Below are positions 14,161 through 20,325 of a DNA stretch of 20,325 nt, piece after piece. The notes beneath the pieces were generated by a model. It worked only from the letters and a program-made list of their open reading frames with translations. It was not told the DNA's origin and did no database searches. Location of the stretch: the NCBI GenBank assembly GCA_910588825.1, contig CAJURF010000069.1, positions 1 through 20,325 on the forward strand, read 5' to 3'. A program made the position numbers and the translations under genes. Each line of letters opens with the position of its first letter. The first letter of the stretch is position 1. This stretch comes from an uncultured Lachnospiraceae bacterium (GTDB taxonomy: Bacteria; Bacillota; Clostridia; Lachnospirales; Lachnospiraceae).

Positions 14161-15656
14161 ATATAGCCGCTTACTGCAGAGTATCTACTGATAAATCAGA
14201 CCAGATAAACAGCCTGGAGGCCCAAAAAAATTTTTTTAGAGAGTACGCCGCAAAAGGCAGCCACAACCTTGTCCGGCTATACGCTGACGAAGGTATCTCC
14301 GGCACCAAAACCAGAAATCGCAGAGAATTTCTCTGTCTCATGGCAGATGCTGAGAAAGGACTGTTTGACATGGTGGTTGTGAAAGATATCTCCCGCTTTG
14401 CACGCAACACTGTGGATTTGCTCCAGAATATCCGCACTTTAAAATCCCTGGGGATTGAGACCACATTCCTCACGGCCAACATGTCCGTCCTGGGCCAATC
14501 TGAATTTGTCCTGACTATTTTCGGTGCGCTTGCACAGGAAGAAAGCGCCAACACTTCCAAACGCATTAAATTTGGCAAGAAAGTGAATGCAGAAAAGGGA
14601 CGAGTCCCCAATCTTGTATATGGCTACGATAAAACCCCAGACACCTGCTTTGATATGAAAATCAACCAGGAGGAGGCTGGGATTATCCGGCAGATTTACC
14701 ACTGGTACACAGTAAAAGGGTATGGAACTTCAAAAATCGCCAACCTGCTCAACGACAAGGGCCTGAGAACCAAACGCTGCTGCAGGTGGAGCCAAAATGC
14801 GGTGAGCCGCATCCTTTCCAACGAGCTCTACACTGGTAAAATCATCAACGGCAAAGAGGAAATCTCAGATTTTCTCACAGGAGTACGGCGGCAAAAGGAG
14901 AAATCCGACTGGATCATAACTGAACGTCCGGACCTGCAGATTATTGAACCCCAACAGTTTTCCCAGGCACAGAATATTCTGTCAAGCCGCCACAAAACTT
15001 TCCAGACAAAGGGGGGACGTCAAAGCAGCCTGCACCTTTTCAGCACTGTAATAAAATGCGCGGATTGCGGCTGGTCTTTTCGCCGCGTAGTCCGCACTTA
15101 CAAAAATACGTATATCCGCTGGGTATGCTCCGGACATAACGGCAAAGGGGCGGATTGCTGCCCAAATGCAGCGTCCATAGAGGAGGCAGAATTAATCCAG
15201 ATACTGGAGGACTATTTTTCAGAACTGTTAAAGTCCCAGCGAAAAATTTATAATTATATCATAAAAGAACTCTCTAAAGCTTATGTGTCCGCAGATGAAA
15301 CCATTTGTAATAGGGAAGAATTAAATACAAATCTTGGAAAATTAAGAAGAAAACGGCAGAAATACATGGATATGTACGCCGATGACTTGATCACCCGTGA
15401 AGAACTAAGTGAAAAACTCAAGCCCATAAAAGGTGAAATTCACCGGCTGGAAAGGGATTTACAATTACTCGAATATAATTTAAACAATGCCATCCAGCCG
15501 GAAGAACTCATATTAAAAACTTTTCCCAACTTGGAAAGCCTCACCTCTGTCCGCGATATGACCAATGAACAGCTGAAACAAATCATCCAAAAAATCGAAG
15601 CAGATAAAAACGGCTGCGTGGATATCTATTTGTGCCGGCTGGGCCGTTCTCATTAG
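14157..15656 (+). CDS. large serine site-specific recombinase, SpoIVCA-like
   Basis: A 499-aa recombinase, nearly the length of Bacillus SpoIVCA, that would cut and rejoin DNA between the two cores. The N-terminal resolvase domain has the nucleophile S10 in YCRVS with R8, EGISGTKTRNR near 45-55, and KDISRFARN with R80 and R83. The recombinase domain follows (about 165-270). A zinc ribbon with C301, C304, C324 and C334/C335 and a coiled coil (about 355-445) complete the large-serine plan, where the coiled coil controls integration versus excision. It is preceded by a coupled small frame and a sigma-E-like promoter. Its stop lies 5 bp before the right attachment core, so the gene end forms part of the attachment arm. 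Confidence 0.95.
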   Translation: MNIAAYCRVSTDKSDQINSLEAQKNFFREYAAKGSHNLVRLYADEGISGTKTRNRREFLCLMADAEKGLFDMVVVKDISRFARNTVDLLQNIRTLKSLGIETTFLTANMSVLGQSEFVLTIFGALAQEESANTSKRIKFGKKVNAEKGRVPNLVYGYDKTPDTCFDMKINQEEAGIIRQIYHWYTVKGYGTSKIANLLNDKGLRTKRCCRWSQNAVSRILSNELYTGKIINGKEEISDFLTGVRRQKEKSDWIITERPDLQIIEPQQFSQAQNILSSRHKTFQTKGGRQSSLHLFSTVIKCADCGWSFRRVVRTYKNTYIRWVCSGHNGKGADCCPNAASIEEAELIQILEDYFSELLKSQRKIYNYIIKELSKAYVSADETICNREELNTNLGKLRRKRQKYMDMYADDLITREELSEKLKPIKGEIHRLERDLQLLEYNLNNAIQPEELILKTFPNLESLTSVRDMTNEQLKQIIQKIEADKNGCVDIYLCRLGRSH

Positions 15657-15661
15657 CGACA

Positions 15662-15671
15662 ACCGTACATA
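15662..15671 (+). repeat. right attachment core of the spoIIID element
   Basis: ACCGTACATA, identical to the left core. It is preceded by element sequence (GACA) and followed by spoIIID sequence (AAGATATGG). Joining the element-side flanks of both cores gives the circle junction, whose arms GACAACCGTA and TACGGTAGTC are inverted at 9 of 10 positions around CA. Confidence 0.82.
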
Positions 15672-15823
15672 AAGATATGGTAGACCGCCTGGTGCTAATC
15701 AACCCGGAACTGGCCGGGGAAGTGCGCCGGGTTTTAGATGTAAATAAACAGGAACGGCATATCCGGGGAGGACTCGCCACAAAAGAAAAATATCTTCATA
15801 AATCCCATGATTCATTCTACTGA
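15662..15823 (+). CDS. spoIIID: spoIIID 3' part (C-terminal coding segment without its own start)
   Basis: In frame from the core, this encodes TVHKDMVDRLVLINPELA and then EVRRVLDVNKQERHIRGG and ATKEKYLH, the C-terminal two thirds of SpoIIID including the basic RHIRGG region that contributes to DNA binding. No ribosome site or credible start precedes it; a GTG at 15632 opens the same frame but has no Shine-Dalgarno and lies inside the recombinase gene. It is therefore silent until joined to 9427-9539. The junction codons Thr-Val-His-Lys agree with the family pattern KSTVHKD. The frame is intact to its stop, with no sign of decay, which argues that it is still selected. Confidence 0.88.
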   Translation, partial: TVHKDMVDRLVLINPELAGEVRRVLDVNKQERHIRGGLATKEKYLHKSHDSFY

Positions 15824-15924
15824 TTTGATATGAACAAAATTCCGGCTGCTGTCCGGGACCTTCATGATATACCCATCAGCCAAATGATTGGGCAAATACG
15901 TATGCTTTTGTGCATAAATTCTTT

Positions 15925-15958
15925 CTTCCTTGCTTTGTAGGAAGGATGGGCGTATAAT
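15925..15958 (+). promoter_or_regulatory. sigma-A promoter with inverted repeat, second MATE gene
   Basis: TTGCTT (15930-15935) and perfect TATAAT (15953-15958) are 17 bp apart. CTTCCT (15925-15930) and AGGAAG (15939-15944) form an inverted repeat overlapping the -35 box, a possible operator. The start would be near 15965, giving a very short leader. Confidence 0.65.
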
Positions 15959-15980
15959 GAAGTGCAGAAAGGATAAAAAG

Positions 15981-17312
15981 ATGAAACGATTATTTAGCAG
16001 CCGGGATTTACGAAACCTGATTATTCCATTGATTATTGAACAGTTTTTATTGATATTTGTCGGTCTGGCAGATTCTGTCATGGTATCTACGGTGGGGGAA
16101 GAAGCCGTATCTGCTGTATCGCTGATTGATTCTGTGATGATACTTTTAATCAATGCTTTTACCGCTCTTGCAACAGGAGGCGCCATTGTGGCCGGCCAGG
16201 CAATCGGACGGGGCAAGCCCCAGGAAGGCTGTCAGGTAGTGGACCAGCTGGTTTTGTTCATCAGCGGGCTGTCTGTTTTAATCATGGCTCTTCTCTATCT
16301 TGGAAAGCCGTTTGTCCTCCATGTGGTGTTCGGCAATATTGACCCTCTGGTTATGAAAAACTGCAATACTTATCTGCTGATTGCCGCCGCATCCATACCA
16401 TTTATGGCCCTTTATAATGCTGGAGCCGCTATCTACCGTGCAATGGGCGACTCCCGGACCCCCATGATCATGTCACTGCTGATGAACGGAATGAATTTGA
16501 TGGGAAATGCCTTGCTGATATACGGATTCGGCCTGGGAATCGAGGGTGCTGCCATCCCTACTCTGGTCTCCCGCATATTCGCAGGAATCACAATGATTTT
16601 CCTGCTGCTCAACCAGAAGAAAACCCTCCACCTTACAAAATTACTAGGAATCCGTTTCCACCGGGGAATTCTCAAAAAGATTCTCTCCATCGGTATCCCT
16701 TATGGTTTGGAAAACAGTATGTTTCAGCTGGGAAAAATCATAGTTCTCAGTTTGGTGTCCACATTTGGCACTGTGGCCATCGCCGCAAACGCAGTCAGCA
16801 ATTCTGTATGTATGTTCGCAGTCCTCACCGGCATGGCCTGTGGCTATGCTTTATCCAGCGTAACCGCCCAATGTGTGGGGGCCGGTGATTATGAACAGGT
16901 GCGTTATTACACGAAAAAAATTATGGCAGTCTCCTATATCAGCCTGTTCATCATGAATATATTGATTGTTTTACTGCTGCCAGTCATTATGAAAGTTTAT
17001 AACCTTTCCCCGGAAACAGGAACCCTTGCCTCCCGGATTATTTTGTTCCACAGCGTCTGTGCAGTCACCATATGGCCTGCCTCCTTTACGCTGAGCAACA
17101 CTCTGCGGGCATCAAACGATGCAAGATACTGCATGTTAGTCTCCATCTTTTCCATGTGGATTTTCCGCATCGGTTTCAGCTACCTGTTAGCCGGCCATCT
17201 CCGGTTAGGAGTCTTCGGCGTCTGGGCATCCATGATCGTAGACTGGCTGGTAAGAGCCATATTTTTTGTTATCCGGTATTGGCGGGGCAAATGGCAGTCA
17301 ATCCGCATCTGA
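15981..17312 (+). CDS. MATE family efflux transporter (chromosomal)
   Basis: A 443-aa exporter with about twelve membrane segments in two halves. Typical features are the first-helix segment IEQFLLIFVGLADSVMVSTV, the ATGGAIVAGQAIGRG loop, and the second-half IPYGLENSMFQLGK. The frame also offers ATGs at 15930-frame position 15957, but that ATG is inside the TATAAT box; ATG at 15981 with AGAAAGGA (15966-15973) 7 bp upstream is the start consistent with the promoter. It is 157 bp downstream of the spoIIID 3' end and has its own promoter, so it is an independent unit. The sequence differs strongly from the cargo MATE gene, so it is not a recent duplicate. Confidence 0.92.
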   Translation: MKRLFSSRDLRNLIIPLIIEQFLLIFVGLADSVMVSTVGEEAVSAVSLIDSVMILLINAFTALATGGAIVAGQAIGRGKPQEGCQVVDQLVLFISGLSVLIMALLYLGKPFVLHVVFGNIDPLVMKNCNTYLLIAAASIPFMALYNAGAAIYRAMGDSRTPMIMSLLMNGMNLMGNALLIYGFGLGIEGAAIPTLVSRIFAGITMIFLLLNQKKTLHLTKLLGIRFHRGILKKILSIGIPYGLENSMFQLGKIIVLSLVSTFGTVAIAANAVSNSVCMFAVLTGMACGYALSSVTAQCVGAGDYEQVRYYTKKIMAVSYISLFIMNILIVLLLPVIMKVYNLSPETGTLASRIILFHSVCAVTIWPASFTLSNTLRASNDARYCMLVSIFSMWIFRIGFSYLLAGHLRLGVFGVWASMIVDWLVRAIFFVIRYWRGKWQSIRI

Positions 17313-17533
17313 TATCCAGGTGCAATTGTCTTGTCCTTAACGGCTGCAATCAAAGATCCATTGAAAACCGCCTCCGGCGATGGACACTTTCTTCCAGCGC
17401 CTCTCAAAATCAGCCGCACAGCAGGCTATGCAACTGATTTTTGACAGATGCTGCCGGAGAAAAAGACAAGTAATATCACAAGTTATTTCTGTACAATTCT
17501 TCACCTCATCACATAAAGGAGAAAATATACACT
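17313..17533. other. intergenic region upstream of guaA, no clear elements
   Basis: No purine riboswitch, T-box or convincing terminator was recognised. A perfect TTGACA occurs at 17441-17446, but no acceptable -10 box lies 16-18 bp further. The guaA ribosome site AAAGGAG (17515-17521) closes the region. Confidence 0.5.
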
Positions 17534-19078
17534 ATGAAAAGAGAAACCGTAATTGTACTGGATTTCGGCGGCCAATACAACCAGCTGGTTGCGCGGCGGG
17601 TGCGGGAATGCAAGGTATACTGCGAAATTTACTCTTACAAAACGCCTCTGGAAAAAATCAAAGCGCTGGCTCCCAGGGGTATTATATTAACCGGCGGTCC
17701 CAGCAGCTGTTACCTGGATGACTCCCCTTCCTATACCGCAGAATTGTTTGAACTGGGGATTCCCATATTGGGACTGTGTTATGGCGCCCAATTGATGCAC
17801 CATCTTCTGGGGGGACAAGTCGCACAGGCAAAAGTCCGGGAATACGGCAAAACAGAGGTCACTCTGAATACCGATTCTCCATTATTTCAAAACGTATCTC
17901 CCCAGACCATCTGCTGGATGAGCCACTTTGATTACATCGCAGAACCTGCGCCAGGATTTCAGGTAACTGCCCATACGGCAGACTGCCCCACTGCTGCTGC
18001 CGAAAACCGGCAGAAAAAACTATATACCATTCAATTCCACCCGGAAGTTCTCCACACGCCTGAGGGGACCAAGATGATCTCCAATTTCCTTTACAATGTC
18101 TGCGGCTGTGCAGGCCACTGGAAAATAGAATCTTTTGTGGAGGACTCCATCCAGGCAATACGCCAAAAAGTGGGAACAGGAAAAGTCTTATGCGCTCTGT
18201 CCGGCGGCGTAGATTCCTCTGTGGCTGCCGTGCTGCTGTCCAAGGCAGTACAAAACCAGCTCACCTGCGTGTTCGTGGACCACGGACTTCTCCGAAAAAA
18301 TGAAGGGGATGAAGTGGAACATGTATTCGGCCCCGAGGGCCCCTATCAGTTAAACTTCATCCGTGTAAACGCCCAGAAACAGTTTTATGAAAAACTAGAG
18401 GGAATCGAAGAACCGGAAAGGAAACGGAAAATAATCGGCGAAGAATTCATCCGCGTATTTGAACAACAGGCAAAAAAAATCGGCGCCGTAGACTTCCTGG
18501 TACAGGGCACCATCTACCCAGACGTGGTAGAAAGCGGCCTGGGCGGAGAATCAGCGGTGATCAAATCCCACCACAACGTAGGCGGCCTGCCTGACTGCGT
18601 GGACTTCAAAGAAATCATCGAGCCTCTAAGAGATCTGTTCAAAGATGAGGTCCGTAAAGCCGGACTGGAATTGGGGATTCCTGAAAGCCTGGTATACCGC
18701 CAGCCTTTCCCCGGCCCCGGACTGGGCATCCGTATCATCGGAGAAATAACTGAGGATAAAGTAAAAATGGTACAGGAAGCCGACGCCATTTACCGGGAAG
18801 AAATCGCCCGCGCTGGTCTCTCCAAGACCATCGGCCAGTACTTCGCAGCCCTCACCAATATGAAAAGTGTAGGTGTCATGGGCGACGAACGGACTTACGA
18901 CTACGCCATTGCCCTGCGCGCAGTAAATACCATTGATTTCATGACCGCTGAGGCAGCTGAAATTCCCTGGGATGTGCTTCAGAAAGTCTCCAGCAGGATC
19001 GTAAATGAGGTGGACCATGTGAATCGGGTGATGTATGATATTACTGGGAAACCGCCTGGGACGATTGAGTTCGAGTGA
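17534..19078 (+). CDS. guaA: GMP synthase (glutamine-hydrolysing)
   Basis: A 514-aa cytoplasmic enzyme converting XMP to GMP with ATP and glutamine, the last step of guanine nucleotide synthesis. The class I glutamine amidotransferase domain (about 1-190) has the nucleophile C82 in GLCYGAQL and the pair H169/E171 in QFHPEV. The ATP pyrophosphatase domain starts near 200 with the P-loop SGGVDSS (223-229). The C-terminal dimerisation domain ends in YDITGKPPGTIEFE, the expected terminus. AAAGGAG about 12 bp before ATG is the ribosome site. An integrative element abuts the 3' end; guaA 3' ends are known hot spots for genomic islands, and the integrating DNA normally restores the last codons. Confidence 0.97.
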   Translation: MKRETVIVLDFGGQYNQLVARRVRECKVYCEIYSYKTPLEKIKALAPRGIILTGGPSSCYLDDSPSYTAELFELGIPILGLCYGAQLMHHLLGGQVAQAKVREYGKTEVTLNTDSPLFQNVSPQTICWMSHFDYIAEPAPGFQVTAHTADCPTAAAENRQKKLYTIQFHPEVLHTPEGTKMISNFLYNVCGCAGHWKIESFVEDSIQAIRQKVGTGKVLCALSGGVDSSVAAVLLSKAVQNQLTCVFVDHGLLRKNEGDEVEHVFGPEGPYQLNFIRVNAQKQFYEKLEGIEEPERKRKIIGEEFIRVFEQQAKKIGAVDFLVQGTIYPDVVESGLGGESAVIKSHHNVGGLPDCVDFKEIIEPLRDLFKDEVRKAGLELGIPESLVYRQPFPGPGLGIRIIGEITEDKVKMVQEADAIYREEIARAGLSKTIGQYFAALTNMKSVGVMGDERTYDYAIALRAVNTIDFMTAEAAEIPWDVLQKVSSRIVNEVDHVNRVMYDITGKPPGTIEFE

Positions 19079-19137
19079 TGAAATTGGATTGAAAAAGTCT
19101 TTATTTATGCGGATTGCAAGCAAATTTGTTTAGGTTC

Positions 19138-19155
19138 TGGCAACGATTTGGCAAC
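19138..19155 (+). repeat. direct repeat near the element end, possible integrase arm sites
   Basis: TGGCAAC occurs at 19138-19144 and 19149-19155, 11 bp apart, within similar contexts (TGGCAACGATT and TGGCAACATTT). Direct repeats one helical turn apart near an element end are typical of sites bound by the integrase arm domain. Function is inferred only from position. Confidence 0.4.
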
Positions 19156-19199
19156 ATTTCGGGTATCACTCGTTAGATTAAAGAGTACTTCAATAACAG

Positions 19200-19251
19200 A
19201 AAAACCTTACTGATTTTCAGATATGACAACTGAAAATTGGTAAGGTTTTTT
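19200..19251. terminator. bidirectional terminator between guaA and the element repressor
   Basis: A 21-bp inverted repeat, allowing two G-U type pairs, spans 19200-19220 and 19230-19250 with a 9-nt loop. The outer arms AAAAACCTTAC and GTAAGGTTTTT provide U-rich tails in both directions. It separates rightward guaA transcription from the leftward repressor gene. Confidence 0.85.
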
Positions 19252-19255
19252 GCGT

Positions 19256-19816
19256 TCATTTTTTCTTCTTGCGCTTTGTTTCTTTCTTTTCTGTGCTTTC
19301 TGCTTCCTTAGCGGCTTCATTGATGAAGTCAAACAATTCTTGCGGAGGAACCTTTGCCCAGATTTGGTGGGTGTCAAGTTCTGGATATTTGTACCGCCAC
19401 TCGTCATATTCTTCTTTGGTGATTTCGCCCTTTTCCAGTCTGGCGGCTTCTGACTGCCATGCGTGGAACATTTTGAACATGGAAGAATAGGTGGAGTAAT
19501 CGGACTTATCCAGACGCAGGCAGATTTCCCCGTCAATCTCACCGATTTTCAGCCCGTACATATCTTCCAGCGCAAAGAGGGTGTGCATAAGCCCGATATT
19601 TGTATCAATGTCCGGCACTGTGAGGGCGTGGGTGCTGATACCGAAAAGGTTCGCCATTTCTTTTACAAGGTCATGCTTCGGCACTCTGGCTTCGGATTCA
19701 TACTGTGCCATACGGACATCAGAGGTCTTTCCGAGGAAGCCGAGGATTTCGCCCAGTTGCTTTTGCGTCATGCCTTTTCTATTGCGAAAAAATTTGATAC
19801 GTTTGCCGATTGCCAT
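19256..19816 (-). CDS. XRE-family helix-turn-helix repressor of the integrative element
   Basis: A 186-aa regulator. The N-terminal Cro/C1-type HTH (about 1-65) contains IKFFRNRKGMTQKQLGEIL and a recognition segment ending QYESEARVPKHDLVKEMANLFG. The C-terminal part is acidic then strongly basic, ending in a run of lysines. The open frame extends 22 codons upstream, but ATG at 19816 with GGAGG 7 bp before it fits the domain start. It is divergent from the excisionase-integrase genes and has palindromic and repeated sites in the shared control region, so it probably keeps excision off and represses itself. Confidence 0.88.
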   Translation of the reverse strand: MAIGKRIKFFRNRKGMTQKQLGEILGFLGKTSDVRMAQYESEARVPKHDLVKEMANLFGISTHALTVPDIDTNIGLMHTLFALEDMYGLKIGEIDGEICLRLDKSDYSTYSSMFKMFHAWQSEAARLEKGEITKEEYDEWRYKYPELDTHQIWAKVPPQELFDFINEAAKEAESTEKKETKRKKKK

Positions 19817-19835
19817 AATCAAACCTCCGATACTA

Positions 19836-19847
19836 AACAAATTTGTT
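19836..19847. promoter_or_regulatory. palindromic operator at the repressor start
   Basis: AACAAATTTGTT is a perfect 12-bp palindrome, framed by a wider ACTAAA/TTTAGT pair, between the repressor promoter and its ribosome site. A 13-bp part (CTAAACAAATTTG, 19833-19845) recurs inverted at 19121-19133 beside guaA. Confidence 0.55.
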
Positions 19848-19853
19848 GAATTT

Positions 19854-19882
19854 AGTATAGCATGAGGAAATAGAAATAGCAA
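19854..19882 (-). promoter_or_regulatory. sigma-A promoter of the element repressor
   Basis: On the minus strand TTGCTA (19882-19877) and TATACT (19859-19854) are 17 bp apart, with an extended -10 TG. The operator palindrome follows just after the expected start. Confidence 0.7.
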
Positions 19883-19886
19883 GAAT

Positions 19887-19971
19887 AACTTAAATAAAAA
19901 AAGTTAAGATTCTTTTGAAAACCACTTGACTTAACGGAATTTATTTAGTATTCTATATGCAGAACTTAAAC
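19887..19971. repeat. repeated ACTTAA boxes around the excisionase promoter
   Basis: ACTTAA occurs at 19888-19893, inverted (TTAAG) at 19904-19908, again at 19929-19934 overlapping the -35 box, and at 19964-19969 after the -10 box. Such spaced copies suggest cooperative binding by the neighbouring XRE repressor. Confidence 0.5.
19926..19954 (+). promoter_or_regulatory. sigma-A promoter of the excisionase-integrase genes
   Basis: TTGACT (19926-19931) and TATTCT (19949-19954) are separated by 17 bp. An ACTTAA box overlaps the -35 element. Confidence 0.65.
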
Positions 19972-20001
19972 AAAAATAGTTAGAAAGGAGAAAACAACTG
20001 A

Positions 20002-20181
20002 ATGACAGAAAAATCATTTATGACAGTGGAGGAAGTGGCAGCGGAATTGCGTGTGTCGAAGTCAAAAGCCTACCAGATTGTAAGGGAACTGAATACAGAG
20101 TTACAGAAACAGGGCTATCTGACCGTGACAGGACGTGTGAACGCTACATTTTTTCATAAAAAGGTCTGTTACAGCGAATAA
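20002..20181 (+). CDS. excisionase-like small helix-turn-helix protein
   Basis: A 59-aa protein beginning MTEKSFMTVEEVAAELRVSK and continuing SKAYQIVRELNTELQK to a short beta-like tail GRVNATFFHKKVCYSE. The MTVEEVAAELRVSKSKAYQIV part is a MerR/excisionase-type winged helix, as in the Xis proteins of Tn916-like and Lachnospiraceae elements, which steer the tyrosine integrase towards excision. GAAAGGAG lies about 11 bp before the ATG. It is 20 bp upstream of the integrase on the same strand. A transcription factor for the operon is the alternative. Confidence 0.82.
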   Translation: MTEKSFMTVEEVAAELRVSKSKAYQIVRELNTELQKQGYLTVTGRVNATFFHKKVCYSE

Positions 20182-20201
20182 GGAAGGAGAGTGATTAGAA
20201 G

Positions 20202-20325
20202 ATGGCTGTATACAAAGACAATGCAACTGGAACATGGAGAGTAATTTACCGTTTCACCAACTGGAAGGGGGAGAGGAAGCAGACACAAAAGAGGGGCTTT
20301 GCAACGAAAAGGGAAGCGCAGGCGT
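20202..20325 (+). CDS. tyrosine integrase, N-terminal part (cut by the window edge)
   Basis: The first 41 codons are visible: MAVYKDNATGTWRVIYRFTN, then WKGERKQTQKRGFATKREAQ and A. This is the arm-type, AP2-like DNA-binding domain at the N-terminus of tyrosine integrases of ICEs and phages of Firmicutes. The core-binding and catalytic domains lie beyond the window. The ribosome site AAGGAG lies about 12 bp upstream. It would insert and excise the element at the guaA 3' end. Confidence 0.88.
   Translation, partial: MAVYKDNATGTWRVIYRFTNWKGERKQTQKRGFATKREAQA

Larger units (their letters stand above)
9532..15671. mobile_element. 6.13-kb skin-like recombination element inserted in spoIIID
   Basis: The element is bounded by identical 10-bp cores, ACCGTACATA (9532-9541 and 15662-15671), in direct orientation. 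One unit is 6130 bp. Deleting it restores the spoIIID frame exactly at Thr-Val-His-Lys. It carries, left to right, marR and a MATE exporter (plus), a bacteriohemerythrin and a chemoreceptor (minus), then a small frame and a serine recombinase (plus) that ends 5 bp before the right core. This layout matches the sigK intervening element of Bacillus and Clostridioides, where a serine recombinase next to one end excises the DNA in the mother cell. No phage structural or lysis genes are present. Excision is inferred, not shown; loss of sporulation with a dead element is the main alternative. Confidence 0.88.
19079..20325. mobile_element. left end of an integrative element at the guaA 3' end (cut by the window)
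   Basis: Immediately after the guaA stop come a possible arm-type repeat region, a terminator, a divergent repressor/excisionase control region and the N-terminus of a tyrosine integrase reading away from guaA. This is the usual regulatory-integration end of an integrative conjugative element or related island of Lachnospiraceae. The attachment core must lie within or close to the guaA 3' end but cannot be defined without the other end. Its extent beyond the window is unknown. Confidence 0.75.

Noticed and set aside
9532..15671. Group II intron or simple transposon insertion as the cause of the spoIIID split
   Set aside because: There is no reverse transcriptase, no intron-like RNA domain and no terminal inverted repeats; a large serine recombinase and matched cores explain the ends.
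15632..15823. A separate 63-aa gene starting at GTG 15632
   Set aside because: Its C-terminal part is clearly SpoIIID and starts at the attachment core; the first residues overlap the recombinase gene and lack a ribosome site.
17441..17497. guaA promoter with TTGACA at 17441
   Set aside because: The nearest usable -10 boxes (17471 and 17492) are at 24 bp or more; not supported. A purine riboswitch was also looked for and not seen.

Overview
The window looks like chromosomal DNA of an endospore-forming Clostridia member, most likely Lachnospiraceae. Strong AGGAGG-type ribosome sites, moderate GC content, SpoVT and SpoIIID homologues, a DUF4317 protein, sigma-A, sigma-G-like and sigma-E-like promoters and a Lachnospiraceae-style integrase module all point that way. 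No single taxon is proven.

Layout. 1-5100: a cut tRNA-Gln(CTG), a Mn-type cation diffusion facilitator, nicotinate phosphoribosyltransferase (pncB), a cytoplasmic VanY-like D,D-carboxypeptidase, spoVT behind a sigma-G-like promoter, and a hemolysin III/PAQR membrane protein. 5107-9288 (minus strand): the trkA-trkH potassium uptake pair with its own promoter and palindrome, preceded by a DUF4317 gene. 9427-15823: the main point of interest, described below. 15981-19078: a MATE transporter and guaA. 19079 to the end: the left end of an integrative element at the guaA 3' end, with a repressor, an excisionase-like protein and a tyrosine integrase cut by the window edge.

Main discovery. The sporulation regulator gene spoIIID is split. 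Its first 38 codons (TTG start, good ribosome site, sigma-E-like promoter) lie at 9427-9540. Its remaining codons lie 6.1 kb away, ending at 15823. Both break points carry the same 10-bp core, ACCGTACATA (9532-9541 and 15662-15671). Removing one 6130-bp unit between the cores restores an uninterrupted 88-codon SpoIIID frame across the conserved KSTVHKD segment. The intervening DNA ends, 5 bp before the right core, with a 499-aa SpoIVCA-type serine recombinase. A small reading frame overlaps the recombinase start, and both lie behind a sigma-E-like promoter. This has the architecture of a skin-like element (as in sigK) but in spoIIID, and it suggests that mother-cell sigma-E activates the recombinase, which rebuilds spoIIID during sporulation.

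Unlike phage-derived skin elements, the cargo is not phage-like: a MarR repressor with a MATE exporter, and a methyl-accepting chemotaxis protein with a bacteriohemerythrin. These genes would be kept in the germ line and lost only in the terminal mother cell. All statements rest on reading the sequence; excision itself is inferred.
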